Part shown: positions 8,336 through 19,424 of the stretch, piece after piece | Position numbering within the stretch: position 1 is the stretch's first letter | Layout: the number at the start of each line of letters is the position of its first letter | Source of the DNA: CAVUBL01 sp963837945 | GTDB lineage: Bacteria > Acidobacteriota > Thermoanaerobaculia > Multivoradales > DATKCC01 | Assembly: GCA_963837945.1 (NCBI GenBank) | Contig: CAWIQD010000003.1 | Span: forward strand, 310,001 to 374,000 | Reading direction: 5' to 3' | Length of the DNA: 64,000 bases | Position numbers and translations under genes: made by a program | Notes under the pieces: model-generated | Told to the model about the DNA's origin: nothing | The model's input: the letters and a program-made list of their open reading frames with translations, nothing else | Database searches by the model: none

Positions 8336-9489
8336 GCCGGAGCCTCCAGGACGTCGAGGGCCGCCAGGAGGCGGAGGTTCTCTGCGCGCGTCCCGACCGT
8401 GACCCGCAGCGCCTCGGGCAAGCCGAAGGCGCCGAGGGGCCGCACCGCGACACCGCGGGCGAGGAGGCTCGCCGCCACCTGCTCGGCGCGCCCGGCGAGC
8501 TCGACCATCACGAAGTTCGCGACCGAGCTCACCGGGTGGACGCCGCGCCGCGCCAGCTCGGCGGCGAGCCACGCCCGCTCCGCGCTGTTGTGGCGCCGCG
8601 AGCGCTCGACGTGCTCCCGGTCGGCGAGCGCCGCCCGCCCCGCGGCCTGGGCCAGCGACGACGTGTTGAAGGGGTTGCGGACCCGTTCGAGCGGCTCGAG
8701 CACGGGAGCCGGGCCGTAGGCGAAGCCCAGGCGCAGCCCGGCGAGGCCGTGGATCTTCGAGAAGGTGCCGAGGACCACGACGTTCCTCCCCCGCCGCAGG
8801 TACTCCAAGGCGTCGGGGTACTCCGGGTGATCGACGTACTCCTGGTAGGCCTGGTCCACCACCGTCAGCACCCGGTCGTCCACGCGCTCGAAATAGCGTT
8901 CGAGCTCGCGGCTCGGCGCGAAGGTCCCGGTCGGGTTGTTGGGGTTGGCGAGGAAGACGAGGCGCGCCGGCCGCCCGCCGCGGTCGCCGCCGCTGGCGGC
9001 CTCCGCCAGGGCGTCGAGGTCGCAGCGCCAGCCGGCCGTCAAGGGGATCTCCACCACGTCGGCGTTGACCGCTCGGGCGGCGATCCGGTACAGCAGGAAC
9101 GAGCCCGCCGAGAGGACCACGCGCTCGCCGTCGCGCACGAACGTCCGGCAGAGCAGCTCGATCAGCTCTCCGGAGCCGTTGCCCACCGCAACCTGGCCGA
9201 CTCCGGCGCTCTCGAGGCCGGCGGCTTCCGCCAGGTCCCGCCGCAGGCCGCAGGCCCCGGCGTCCGGGTAGCGATGGAGCTCGTCCGCGACGCCGGCGAG
9301 GGCTTCGAGCGCCCGCGGTGACGGGCCGAGCGGGTTCTCGTTGGAGGCGAGCTGGACCAGGTCCTCCCGCGCTCGGGTCGCCGCTCCGGGGACGTAGAGC
9401 GGCAGCGAGCGGACCCACTCCGGCGCGAGGTACGGAGACCCGGCCGCCTTCCGGCCCGCTCCGCCGCGCCTGCCGCCGGGAGTCGTCAA
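8332..9489 (-). CDS. hisC: histidinol-phosphate aminotransferase
   Basis: A 385-residue fold-type I PLP aminotransferase. It has LASNENPLGPSP near the N-terminus, FLANPNNPTG in the middle, and the PLP lysine in GTFSKIHGLAGLRLGF, a pattern typical of HisC. It converts imidazole-acetol phosphate and glutamate to histidinol phosphate. No other his gene is in the window. The TTG start (9487-9489) overlaps the preceding stop as TTGA and has GGGGAGGAGG just upstream, making it the best start. A role in phenylalanine or tyrosine transamination is possible for HisC paralogues. Confidence 0.9.
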   Translation of the reverse strand: MTTPGGRRGGAGRKAAGSPYLAPEWVRSLPLYVPGAATRAREDLVQLASNENPLGPSPRALEALAGVADELHRYPDAGACGLRRDLAEAAGLESAGVGQVAVGNGSGELIELLCRTFVRDGERVVLSAGSFLLYRIAARAVNADVVEIPLTAGWRCDLDALAEAASGGDRGGRPARLVFLANPNNPTGTFAPSRELERYFERVDDRVLTVVDQAYQEYVDHPEYPDALEYLRRGRNVVVLGTFSKIHGLAGLRLGFAYGPAPVLEPLERVRNPFNTSSLAQAAGRAALADREHVERSRRHNSAERAWLAAELARRGVHPVSSVANFVMVELAGRAEQVAASLLARGVAVRPLGAFGLPEALRVTVGTRAENLRLLAALDVLEAPA

Positions 9490-10346
9490 GCCTCCTCCCC
9501 GGCGCCTCGCCCCGGGCCGCGACGAGGGCTCCGGCCGGAGCCTCGCTCGTCCGCGCGGCGGCTCCCTCCCTGGCCGCCCCGGCGGCGCCGGCCCTTCGCC
9601 CCGCCCTCGCCCCGCGTCGAGCGGCGCAACGCCTCGATCTCTTGCTCGCTCAGCTCGCGAAGCGCCCCGGGAGGCAGGGAGGCGTCGCGCAGCGGGCCGA
9701 TGGCGACCCGGCGCAGGCGTTGCACCGGGTGGCCGATGCGGAAGAACATCTCGCGGATCTGGCGGGTGCGCCCCTCGGCGAGCTCGACGGTCCACCAGGT
9801 GTTCTTGCCCTCGCGCGGCCCGCTCACCCGCAGCGGATCGATCCGCAGCGGCACGGTGTGCTTGCCGTCGATCACCACCCCGCGGCTGCGCAGCTTCGCG
9901 AGCTCGGCCGCCGGGGGCTGGCCCTTCACCTTGACCTCGTAGACCTTGTGGCAGCCGTAGCGCGGGTGGGCCACGCGGTGGGCGAAGTCGCCGTCGTCGG
10001 TGAGCAGGAGCAGCCCTTCGGTCTGGAAGTCGAGCCGGCCGACCGGGACCAGCGCCTTCTGGAACCGGCCGGGCACCAGGTCGAGCACCGTCGGGCGCCC
10101 CTCGGGGTCGGAGCGCGTGCTCATGACGCCGGTCGGCTTGTTCATCACCAGGTAGGTGTGCGCGATGCGCGGCTCCACCCGCTTGCCGTCGACCTTGATC
10201 GCCGCCGCGCCCGGATCGGCCTTGTCGCCCAGCGTCGCGACCTTGCCGTCGACCGTCACCCGTCCCTCTTCGATCAGCGACTCGGCCTTGCGCCGCGACG
10301 TGACTCCGGCGCGCGCCAGGATCTTCTGCAGCCTCTCCTCGCTCAA
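9486..10346 (-). CDS. rluB: rRNA pseudouridine synthase, RsuA/RluB family
   Basis: A 286-residue enzyme with an N-terminal S4 domain (ERLQKILARAGVTSRRKAESLI) and a catalytic domain carrying GRLDFQTEGLLLLTDDG, whose aspartate is the pseudouridine synthase nucleophile. It ends in a ~45-residue Arg/Gly-rich tail. It would modify 23S rRNA helix 89 (RluB-like) or 16S rRNA (RsuA-like). RluB is favoured because the gene follows scpA-scpB, a very common order. The start is TTG, overlapping the scpB stop as TTGA, with GGAGAGGAGG upstream. Confidence 0.9.
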   Translation of the reverse strand: MSEERLQKILARAGVTSRRKAESLIEEGRVTVDGKVATLGDKADPGAAAIKVDGKRVEPRIAHTYLVMNKPTGVMSTRSDPEGRPTVLDLVPGRFQKALVPVGRLDFQTEGLLLLTDDGDFAHRVAHPRYGCHKVYEVKVKGQPPAAELAKLRSRGVVIDGKHTVPLRIDPLRVSGPREGKNTWWTVELAEGRTRQIREMFFRIGHPVQRLRRVAIGPLRDASLPPGALRELSEQEIEALRRSTRGEGGAKGRRRRGGQGGSRRADERGSGRSPRRGPGRGAGEEA

Positions 10347-11035
10347 GGTGCCTCCTCTCCGGCCCCGACCAGCGGCTCGTCCCGCGGCGACCCGTCCTGG
10401 TCGCCGGCGAGGGACTCCATCTCTTCGAGGGCCGCCACCTCGCGGTAGAAGCTCTCCTCCCGGTCCGCCGCGGCGTCGGCCGCGGCCTCCCCGCCGCCCC
10501 CCTCCCCGAAGGCCTCGTCGAACTCCTCGAGCGGCGGCAGATCCTCGAGGCTTCCCAGCCCGAAGTGCACCAGGAACTCCCGCGTCGTGGTGTAGAGGAA
10601 GGGCTTGCCCACCACGTCCTTGCGTCCCGCGATCCGCACCAGCCGGCGCTCGAGGAGGGTCTTCAGCACCCCGGAGGGGTTGACGCTCCGCAGCTCCTGG
10701 ATCTCCGGCGCGGTCACCGGCTGGCGGTAGGCGACGATCGCGAGCGTCTCGAGGGCCGCCATCGAAAGCTTGGTCGAGCCCGAGGCCTCGAAGAAGCGCC
10801 GCAGCCACTCGTGGAGCTCCGGCCGGGTGACCAGGCGCACGCCCCCGGCGGCCTCGTCGACCATCACGCCGCGGCCCGCGCCGGCGTAGCGGCCGAGCAC
10901 CGCCGCGAGCGCCTCCTCCGCGGCCTCCCGCTCGCTCGCCTCGAAGACCTCGGTCAGGCGCCGCCGGGGCACCGGCTCGCCCGAGACGAAGAGGATCGCC
11001 TCGATCACCGACTCCATCTCGTCTCTCCCGGTCAC
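10343..11035 (-). CDS. scpB: segregation and condensation protein B
   Basis: A 230-residue protein with the ScpB winged-helix core: an ESVIEAILFVSGEPV opening, LSMAALETLAIVAYRQPVT, and EIQELRSVNPSGVLKTLLERRLV. It forms the kleisin-associated part of the SMC-ScpA-ScpB condensin. The C-terminal ~50 residues are an acidic, Gly/Ala-rich tail that is not conserved in the family. GTG 11035 overlaps the scpA stop as GTGA. ATG 11017, with GGGAGAGACG upstream, is an alternative start that removes six residues. Confidence 0.95.
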   Translation of the reverse strand: MTGRDEMESVIEAILFVSGEPVPRRRLTEVFEASEREAAEEALAAVLGRYAGAGRGVMVDEAAGGVRLVTRPELHEWLRRFFEASGSTKLSMAALETLAIVAYRQPVTAPEIQELRSVNPSGVLKTLLERRLVRIAGRKDVVGKPFLYTTTREFLVHFGLGSLEDLPPLEEFDEAFGEGGGGEAAADAAADREESFYREVAALEEMESLAGDQDGSPRDEPLVGAGEEAP

Positions 11036-11826
11036 GGCGACAGCGCCTCCAGCTCTTCGCTCCGGGCCTCGCGGGTGGTGCGGTAGAGCAGGAGGTCGCC
11101 GCCCGCCGTCTGGTGCACCCGGACCAGGTGGAGCCGGGCGAGCTCGAGCAGGGCGAGGAACGCCGCGATCGCCTCGGAGCGGCAGGACCGCGCCACCAGG
11201 TCGCCCAGGAAGTCGAACGGCCGCCCGGCGTCGAGGATGCCCAGGAGCCGGTGGACCTGGTCGCGCACCGAGTAGGTCTCGCGCGCCAGGTGGAAGGGCG
11301 GCGGGTGCTCCCGCTCGAAGCGGGCGAGAGTGCCCTTGAGGGCCGCCAGGAGGTCGAACAGCGAGACGTCGCCGAGGTCGACCTCTTCACCGTCGGCGGG
11401 CAGCTGGGGCCGTGGTGCCGCCCGCGCCCAGATGCCGCGGCGCACGCTGTCGAGCTCGCCCAGCGACTGCGCGGCCTCCTTCAGGCGGCGATACTCGAGC
11501 AGGCGCTGGACCAGCTCCTCGCGCGGGTCCTCCTCCGGCTCCCCCTCGACCAGCCTCGGCCGGGGCAGGAGCATCCGCGACTTGAGGTGGATCAGGACGG
11601 CCGCCTCGTAGATGAACTCGCCGGCGACGTCGAGGTTGAGGTCCTCCATCAGCGACAGGTACTCGTGGAACTGGTCGCACACCCGCGCCACCGGGATGTC
11701 GACGATCTCCACCTCGTTGATCTTCACCAGGTGCAGGAGGAGGTCGAGGGGGCCTTCGAACAGGGGGAGATCGACCCGCCAGGACTCGGGGAGAAGACTG
11801 CGCGCAGGCGGGGTCAGGCGGCTCAT
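11032..11826 (-). CDS. scpA: segregation and condensation protein A
   Basis: A 264-residue kleisin subunit of the SMC condensin complex. The N-terminal SMC-binding part has LPLFEGPLDLLLHLVKINEVEI followed by VARVCDQFHEYL and AGEFIYEAAVLIHLKSRMLLP, all diagnostic. The C-terminal winged helix is near residues 190-260. It is the first gene of the tightly coupled scpA-scpB-rluB-hisC-cmk run, whose junctions all overlap by 4 nt. No clear -10/-35 pair was identified in the 60 nt upstream. Confidence 0.96.
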   Translation of the reverse strand: MSRLTPPARSLLPESWRVDLPLFEGPLDLLLHLVKINEVEIVDIPVARVCDQFHEYLSLMEDLNLDVAGEFIYEAAVLIHLKSRMLLPRPRLVEGEPEEDPREELVQRLLEYRRLKEAAQSLGELDSVRRGIWARAAPRPQLPADGEEVDLGDVSLFDLLAALKGTLARFEREHPPPFHLARETYSVRDQVHRLLGILDAGRPFDFLGDLVARSCRSEAIAAFLALLELARLHLVRVHQTAGGDLLLYRTTREARSEELEALSP

Positions 11827-11886
11827 GGGCCCCCGATGATACCGCGCCGGCGCCCGGCCCGACGCCCTCCGGAGGCCTCCGGAAGA

Positions 11887-12384
11887 TCAGGCTCCCGCCA
11901 AGCGCTCGACCGCCCGCTCGCCGGCCGCGAGCGCCCGCCATTCCGCCCAGGCCGCCCAGGCCTCCAGGACCAGGGTCAGCCAGAACAGCCCGCCGTGGAA
12001 CGTCGCCGAGAGCTGGCGGGCGTAGGCCCCGGTGCCGGTCAGGAACAGGCCGAGCACGGCGCCGAGCGCGCCTGTGAGCGGCGGCAGGGTGCGCGAGCGG
12101 AAGCGCGTGAGGGCGGGCTCCAGGCTCGCCTCCCGGCCCGCCGCGCGGGCGCTCTCCTCGATCACGCGCGCCGCGCCGGCGAGGTAGAACAGCACCCACA
12201 CGTGGGCGAGGACGAAGACGAGGAGGCTGGCCAGGCCGGCGAGGACGTGGAGCTGGAGCGCCGAGCCCGCGGCCGCGCCACGGTAGCCCTGCGCGGCCGT
12301 CGCGCCCAGCCCCAGAGTCGCGAGCAACCCGGTCAGCACCATCATCTTCCCGAACATGCCATCCATCCTCGGTTCCGCGCGCAT
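11887..12384 (-). CDS. four-TM membrane protein, unknown function
   Basis: A 165-residue protein with four hydrophobic helices (about residues 13-32, 42-72, 102-122 and 130-150). The second and third are separated by a basic, cytoplasm-like loop rich in Arg and Glu. The helices contain a few polar His and Trp residues (LHVLAGL, AHVWVLFY) reminiscent of small haem or quinone-linked membrane proteins, but no established motif is recognised. The start may be one of several clustered ATGs (12384, 12366). It lies downstream of the cNMP/FHA gene, 36 nt away. Confidence 0.65.
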   Translation of the reverse strand: MRAEPRMDGMFGKMMVLTGLLATLGLGATAAQGYRGAAAGSALQLHVLAGLASLLVFVLAHVWVLFYLAGAARVIEESARAAGREASLEPALTRFRSRTLPPLTGALGAVLGLFLTGTGAYARQLSATFHGGLFWLTLVLEAWAAWAEWRALAAGERAVERLAGA

Positions 12385-12420
12385 CGAAGGGCCCGGGGCT
12401 TGCCGCCGAGCCGCACCGGG

Positions 12421-13209
12421 TCAGGCGAGGCGGAACTCCAGCTCGACGACCCCGAAGCGGACCTCGTCCCCGGGCTTGACCTCGGCCGGCACGCCGGTCT
12501 CGAGCCTCTCCTGGTTGACGAAGGTGCCGTTCATCGTGCCGATCTCCTCCGAGAGGAAGTACTTCTCCCCACGCCGGAAGATCTTGGCGTGGCGCCGGCT
12601 GATCGAGCGCTGGCTGTCGACCGGCGAGAGATCGATGTCGGGGTAGATGCCGGTCACCGGATCGCGCCGTCCGACGGTGGTCTCGGTCCCCCGCGCGAAG
12701 AAGAAGTCCATGCCCGACTTGCGGTGCACCAGGTGCTCGGGGACCGCCTGGCTCTCCTCCTCGTCGCGCGCCGGTTCCGGCGGCGCCGGCGGCCCCTGGG
12801 GCATCTGCTCCGCCCCCAGCTCGCGCAGCAAGGCGTCGGTCTCGCGCAGCCGCCGGGAGAGCTTGCGCATCATGCGCACCGCGATCTCCGGGTTGTCGCG
12901 GAGCATCTTGTTGAACGTGGCGCCGTTGATCTCGAGCAGCTTGACCTCGGTGACCGCCCGGGCGCCGGCGGCGCGCGGCAGGCCTTCGAGCAGCGCCATC
13001 TCGCCGAAGAAGTCCCCCTTCTCCATCACCGAGAGCTGCCGGTCCTCGCCACCGACCTTCTTGAGGATCTCGACCCGCCCGTCCTGGACGATGTACATCT
13101 CCGTACCCAGGGTGTCCTCCTCGAACACCCACTCCCCCGCCGCCAGCTCGAGGCTCTTGTAGCCCGGTTCCGGCCGCCGGCCGGTGGTCTTGAAGACGGT
13201 GCTGTTCAT
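12421..13209 (-). CDS. cyclic-nucleotide-binding and FHA domain signalling protein
   Basis: A 262-residue protein, taking ATG at 13209 as the start. Residues ~8-110 form a CRP-type cNMP-binding fold (GTEMYIVQDGRVEILKK, GDFFGEMALLEGLPRAAGARA), close to the phosphate-binding cassette of cAMP sensors. After a Pro/Glu-rich linker, residues ~165-262 form an FHA domain (TVGRRDP, QRSISRRHAKIF, GTMNGTFVNQERL) expected to bind phosphothreonine. There is no DNA-binding domain, so it probably links a nucleotide signal to Ser/Thr-kinase partners by protein contacts. Upstream sequence to 13302 is in frame but looks like shadow coding. Confidence 0.88.
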   Translation of the reverse strand: MNSTVFKTTGRRPEPGYKSLELAAGEWVFEEDTLGTEMYIVQDGRVEILKKVGGEDRQLSVMEKGDFFGEMALLEGLPRAAGARAVTEVKLLEINGATFNKMLRDNPEIAVRMMRKLSRRLRETDALLRELGAEQMPQGPPAPPEPARDEEESQAVPEHLVHRKSGMDFFFARGTETTVGRRDPVTGIYPDIDLSPVDSQRSISRRHAKIFRRGEKYFLSEEIGTMNGTFVNQERLETGVPAEVKPGDEVRFGVVELEFRLA

Positions 13210-13273
13210 CGCGCAGACCTCGGGGCGCGCGGCCCGGTCTGCGGCCGGCGCACGGGAGCGGTGGGCAAAGGAC

Positions 13274-14177
13274 TCATTCGCGGGCTCCCACGAGCAGACC
13301 ACCGGCCTCGGGATCGAGCCTGGCGGGAGCGCCGAGCGGCAGGGTGAGGTTCGGCGCTTCGTGACCCGCCTCGACGCCCGTGGCGAGCGGCCAGGTGAAG
13401 CCGCCGACCGCGTCCGCGAGCTGCTCCGGCCACGCGGGCGCGCCTTCGGAACCTCGATCCGCGGGACGACAATGACCGACCACCATGCCTCCGATGACGG
13501 CGAGACTACCGGACAGCCTGAGGTGGGTCAACATGCGGTCGAGGCGGTAGAGGGGCTCGCCGACCTCCTCCCAGAACAGGATCGCTCCGTCGAGCCGCGG
13601 GGCCCAGGGCGTGCCGAGCAGCGAGACCAGGAGGCTCAGGCAGCCCCCGAGGAGCGGCCCTGCGGCGGCGCCGCGCCGCGGCCAATCGGTCGCCGGCAGG
13701 AGCGCCGGCCGGCCGGCGCCCGACAGCGCCGCGAGGAAGCTCTCCTCCTCCCGCGCCGACAGACCGCGGGCGAGGTCCGCCGCCACCATCGGCCCGTGGA
13801 AGGCGACCAGGCCGAGGCGGGCGACCACCGCCAGCAGGAAGGGGGTGACGTCCGAGTAGCCGACGTAGGCGCGCGGGTGGCGGGCGAGGAGCCGCCAGTC
13901 GATCCGGGGCAGGAGGCGGGTCGCGCCGTAGCCGCCGCGGGCGAAGACCACCGCCCGGACGGAGGGGTCGGCCGCCACCCGGTGGAAGGCGTCGAGGCGC
14001 TCGGAGTCGGAGCCCGCGAAGAGGCCGGAGCGGGACCGGAGGTTGGCGGCCGGCACCGGCTCGAAGCCGAGGCGCTCCAGCGCCGCCAGGCCGCGGTCGA
14101 GACGGTCGGGGTCGACCGGGCCGGAGAGGGCGGCGACCCCGATCCGGTCGCCGGGGCGGACCGGAGGGGGGAACGAG

Positions 14178-14194
<17 letters not shown>
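13274..14194 (-). CDS. ldcA: S66-family peptidase (LD-carboxypeptidase/MccF type)
   Basis: A 306-residue serine peptidase of family S66, which removes terminal D-Ala from murein tetrapeptides (LdcA) or cleaves microcin-type acyl adenylates (MccF). The N-terminus has VRPGDRIGVAALSGPVD. The nucleophile elbow is VGYSDVTPFL after FARGGYGATRLLP, the glutamate lies in FWEEVGEPLYRLDR, and the histidine in GVEAGHEAPNLTL, so the Ser-Glu-His triad is complete. The chosen ATG (14194) immediately follows GGCTT, inside the 3' strand of the RNase P RNA P1 helix. An upstream in-frame ATG (14254) is wholly inside that RNA and is rejected. There is no clear Shine-Dalgarno. Confidence 0.9.
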
Positions 14195-14616
<422 letters not shown>

Positions 14617-14658
14617 CAGCCAGTCTAACGGAAGTCGCGGCCGGGAGCTTCCCGGTCT

Positions 14659-15477
14659 TCAGCGCTTGCGAAACAGTCCCGAGCCCCGGCCGGTCTGCTT
14701 CTGCTCGGCCCGGATCTCGCCGGCCAGCCGCTCGCGTGCCTCGGTCGCTGCGGGGTGGCCGGGAAGGCGTTCGAGGACCTGGTCGTAGAGCCGCAGGGCG
14801 GCCTCGTGGTGACCTCGCTTCTCCTCCACTTCCGCCAGGGCATAGCGGTACTCGAGCTGCCCGGGCTCGAGCTCCATCGCCCGGCGCAGGCTGTCGCTCG
14901 CCATGTGCAGCCACTTGCGGTTGTGCGCCTGGACTCGGCCGAGCAGCGCCCAGGCGGCATGGGAGCCCGGGTCGGTCCGCACCGCCTGGCGCAGGATCTC
15001 CAGGGCGAAGTGGTAGTCCTCCCGGTCGGCCAGGCCGCTGGCCCGGGCGACCAGGTCGCGGGTCAGCGCGCGGGCCTCCTCCTGCCGCTCCTCCGCCGAC
15101 CGGCCCGCCTCGATGGAGGCCCAGCGGTCGTACTCGCTGCGCCGGTGGGGATCGCACAGGACCAGGTAGGCCTCGGTCGCCCGTTCGAAGAGCAGCTCGA
15201 GCACCCCCTGGCGCCCGCCGAGACCGAGGCGCTCGGCATGGAGCGGGTGGACCTCGCGAGCGATCCGCAGGTAGGCGGAGTGGACCTCGGTCTCTTCGGC
15301 TCCGGGGGAGACGGTCAGGAGCTCGTAGTAGGTTTCCCGGCCGCAACGCACCAGGAGCTCCGCGAGCCGGCGCCGGTGCTCGTCGGCCTCCAGGCGCAAG
15401 GGCTGGGCCTCGAGGTCACGGCGGACCCGGGCCTGGAAGCGGGAGAGGACCTCCGCGGTGGCGAGCTTTCCGGCCAT
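14659..15477 (-). CDS. J-like domain plus TPR protein with degenerate HPD motif
   Basis: A 272-residue protein. Residues ~48-118 resemble a DnaJ J-domain (ETYYELLTVSPGAEETEVHSAYLRIARE … YLVLCDPHRRSEYDRW), but the invariant HPD is HPL (residues 77-79), so stimulation of DnaK ATPase is doubtful. Residues ~130-255 contain tetratricopeptide repeats (ALEILRQAVRTDPGSHAAW, SLRRAMELEPGQLEYRYAL, ALRLYDQVLERLPGHPAA). The C-terminus is basic. No signal peptide. It lies between uvrC and rnpB in the same direction. It is probably a scaffold or adaptor, with no known partner. Confidence 0.75.
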   Translation of the reverse strand: MAGKLATAEVLSRFQARVRRDLEAQPLRLEADEHRRRLAELLVRCGRETYYELLTVSPGAEETEVHSAYLRIAREVHPLHAERLGLGGRQGVLELLFERATEAYLVLCDPHRRSEYDRWASIEAGRSAEERQEEARALTRDLVARASGLADREDYHFALEILRQAVRTDPGSHAAWALLGRVQAHNRKWLHMASDSLRRAMELEPGQLEYRYALAEVEEKRGHHEAALRLYDQVLERLPGHPAATEARERLAGEIRAEQKQTGRGSGLFRKR

Positions 15478-15512
15478 CGAGGGGCGAGTCTATGCGATGA
15501 CGGGGGTCCGGT

Positions 15513-17339
<1,827 letters not shown>

Positions 17340-17343
17340 GGCC

Positions 17344-19335
17344 TCAGCCCGCGAAGATCTGGAGCTCGCGGAGCTCCTTGAGCTTGTCGCGCAGGACCGC
17401 GGCCTCCTCGAACTCCAGGCGCTTGGCGGCGGCGCGCATCTCCTTCTCGAGGCGCTGGATGCGCTCGGCGAGCGGGATCTCGGAGCGCTCGGCCACCTCC
17501 AGGGCCTGCGGCTGGCCGGTCTCGTAGTAGTCGAGGTTGGCGAGCGCCACCAGCGGGCTGTGGATGTCCTTGAGGATGGTCGCCGGCTCGATGCCGTGCT
17601 CCTCGTTGTAGGCCGCCTGCACCTCGCGCCGCCGCGCGGTCTCCTCGATCGCCCGGTCGATCGAGCCGGTGCTCCGGTCGGCGTAGAAGATCACCCGGCC
17701 GGCGACGTTACGGGCCGCCCGGCCGGCGGTCTGGATCAGGGAGGTCTCGCTGCGCAGGAAGCCCTCCTTGTCGGCGTCGAGAATCGCCACCAGGCTGACC
17801 TCCGGCAGGTCGAGGCCCTCGCGCAGCAGGTTGATCCCGACCAGGACGTCGAACTCGCCGCGGCGCAGCGAGGTCACGATCTCCACCCGCTCGAGCGTCT
17901 CGATGTCCGAGTGCATGTAGCGCACCCGAACGCCGAGCTCGGTCAGGTACTGGGTCAGCTCCTCGGCCATGCGCTTGGTGAGCGTGGTGACCAGCGCCCG
18001 CTCGCGCCGGTCGACCACCTTGCGGACCTCGGCGATCAGGTCGTCGACCTGGCCGCGGGCCGGCCGCACCTCGATCACCGGGTCGAGGAGCCCGGTGGGC
18101 CGGATGAGCTGCTCGACCACCACGCCGCCGGTGCGCTCGAGCTCGAAGGGCGCCGGCGTCGCCGAGACGTAGATCCGCTGGCCGACCTTGGCGTCGAACT
18201 CCTCGAAGGTCAGCGGGCGGTTGTCGAGCGCGCTCGGCAGGCGGAAGCCGTAGTCGACCAGGGTCTGCTTGCGCGACCGGTCGCCGTGGTACATCCCGCG
18301 CACCTGCGGGATCGTCTGGTGGCTCTCGTCGACGATCAGCAGGAAGTCGTCCGGCAGGTAGTCGAGCAGGGTCGGCGGCGCCTCGCCCGGCGCCCGCCCC
18401 GACAGGTGCCGCGAGTAGTTCTCGATGCCGTGGCAGTAGCCGATCTCCTTGAGCATCTCGAGGTCGAAGCGGGTGCGTTGCTCGAGGCGCTGCTACTCGA
18501 GGAGCTTCTCCTGGTCGGAGAGCTCGGCGAGGCGCTCGGCGAGCTCGAGCCGGATGCCGTCGATCGCCGAGAGCAGCCGCTCGCGCGGGGTCACGTAGTG
18601 GGTCCGCGGGTAGACGGCGACCTTGTCGGTGGTCGCGAGCACGTCGCCGCGCAAGGGATCGAAGCGGCTGATCCGCTCGATCTCGTCGCCGAAGTACTCG
18701 ATGCGGATCCCCCGCTCCTCGTACGCCGGCAGGATCTCCAGGATGTCGCCGCGCACCCGGAATGAGCCGTGGAAGAGGTCGAGGTTGGTGCGGTCGTACT
18801 GCATGGCGACCAGCCCGGCGAGCGCAGCGTCGAGCCCGGTGTCGGCGCCGACCTCGAAGAACTGGAGCATGCCGTAGAACGCCTCGGGCGAGCCGAGGCC
18901 GTAGATGCACGAGACCGAGGCCACGATCAGCACGTCCCGGCGCTCGAACAGGGCCTTGGTGGCGCGCAGCCGGAGCCGGTCGATCTCCTCGTTGATCGAG
19001 GTCTCCTTCTCGATGTAGGTGTCACTCTGCGGGACGTACGCCTCCGGCTGGTAGTAATCGTAGTAGGAGACGAAGTACTCGATGGCGCTGTCCGGGAAGA
19101 AGCTCCGGAACTCCTGGAAGAGCTGCGCCGCCAGGGTCTTGTTGTGCGACAGGACGAGGGTGGGCCGGTTGACCGCCTCGATCACCTTGGCGACGGTGAA
19201 CGTCTTGCCCGAGCCGGTGACCCCGAGCAGCACCTGCTCCCGGTCGCCGCGCTCGATGCCTTCGATGAGCTGCCGGATGGCCTCGGGCTGGTCCCCCTGG
19301 GGCTCGAAGGGGGAGACGATGCGGAATCGGTCCAT
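17344..19335 (-). CDS. uvrB: excinuclease ABC subunit B with an in-frame amber codon
   Basis: The combined reading is 663 residues, the normal UvrB length. UvrB loads on damaged DNA and directs UvrC. Walker A is GVTGSGKTFTVAKVI, the beta-hairpin includes YYDYYQPEAYVPQSDTYI, motif II is VDESHQTIPQVRG, motif VI is QTAGRAARN, and a UVR domain closes the protein. Codon 281 (18495-18493) is TAG between KLLE and QRLEQRTRFDLEM. Relatives have Glu or Ala here, and the frame is intact on both sides, so one GAG-to-TAG change explains the break. It could be a sequence error, a real nonsense mutation, or readthrough. Confidence 0.88.
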
Positions 19336-19424
19336 GGGGGCGAAGGGGGGGCCGGCCCGCGGGCGGGAGCGCGCCGTGGGGGCCGAGGTACAACCACCGG
19401 GGGCGACCGGTTTGTTCCGCCAGG

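Noticed and set aside
18493..18495. Amber codon in uvrB as pyrrolysine
   Set aside because: No pyl genes are visible, pyrrolysine is known in methylamine methyltransferases, and the aligned residue is a solvent-type Glu/Ala; a base error or nonsense change is far simpler.
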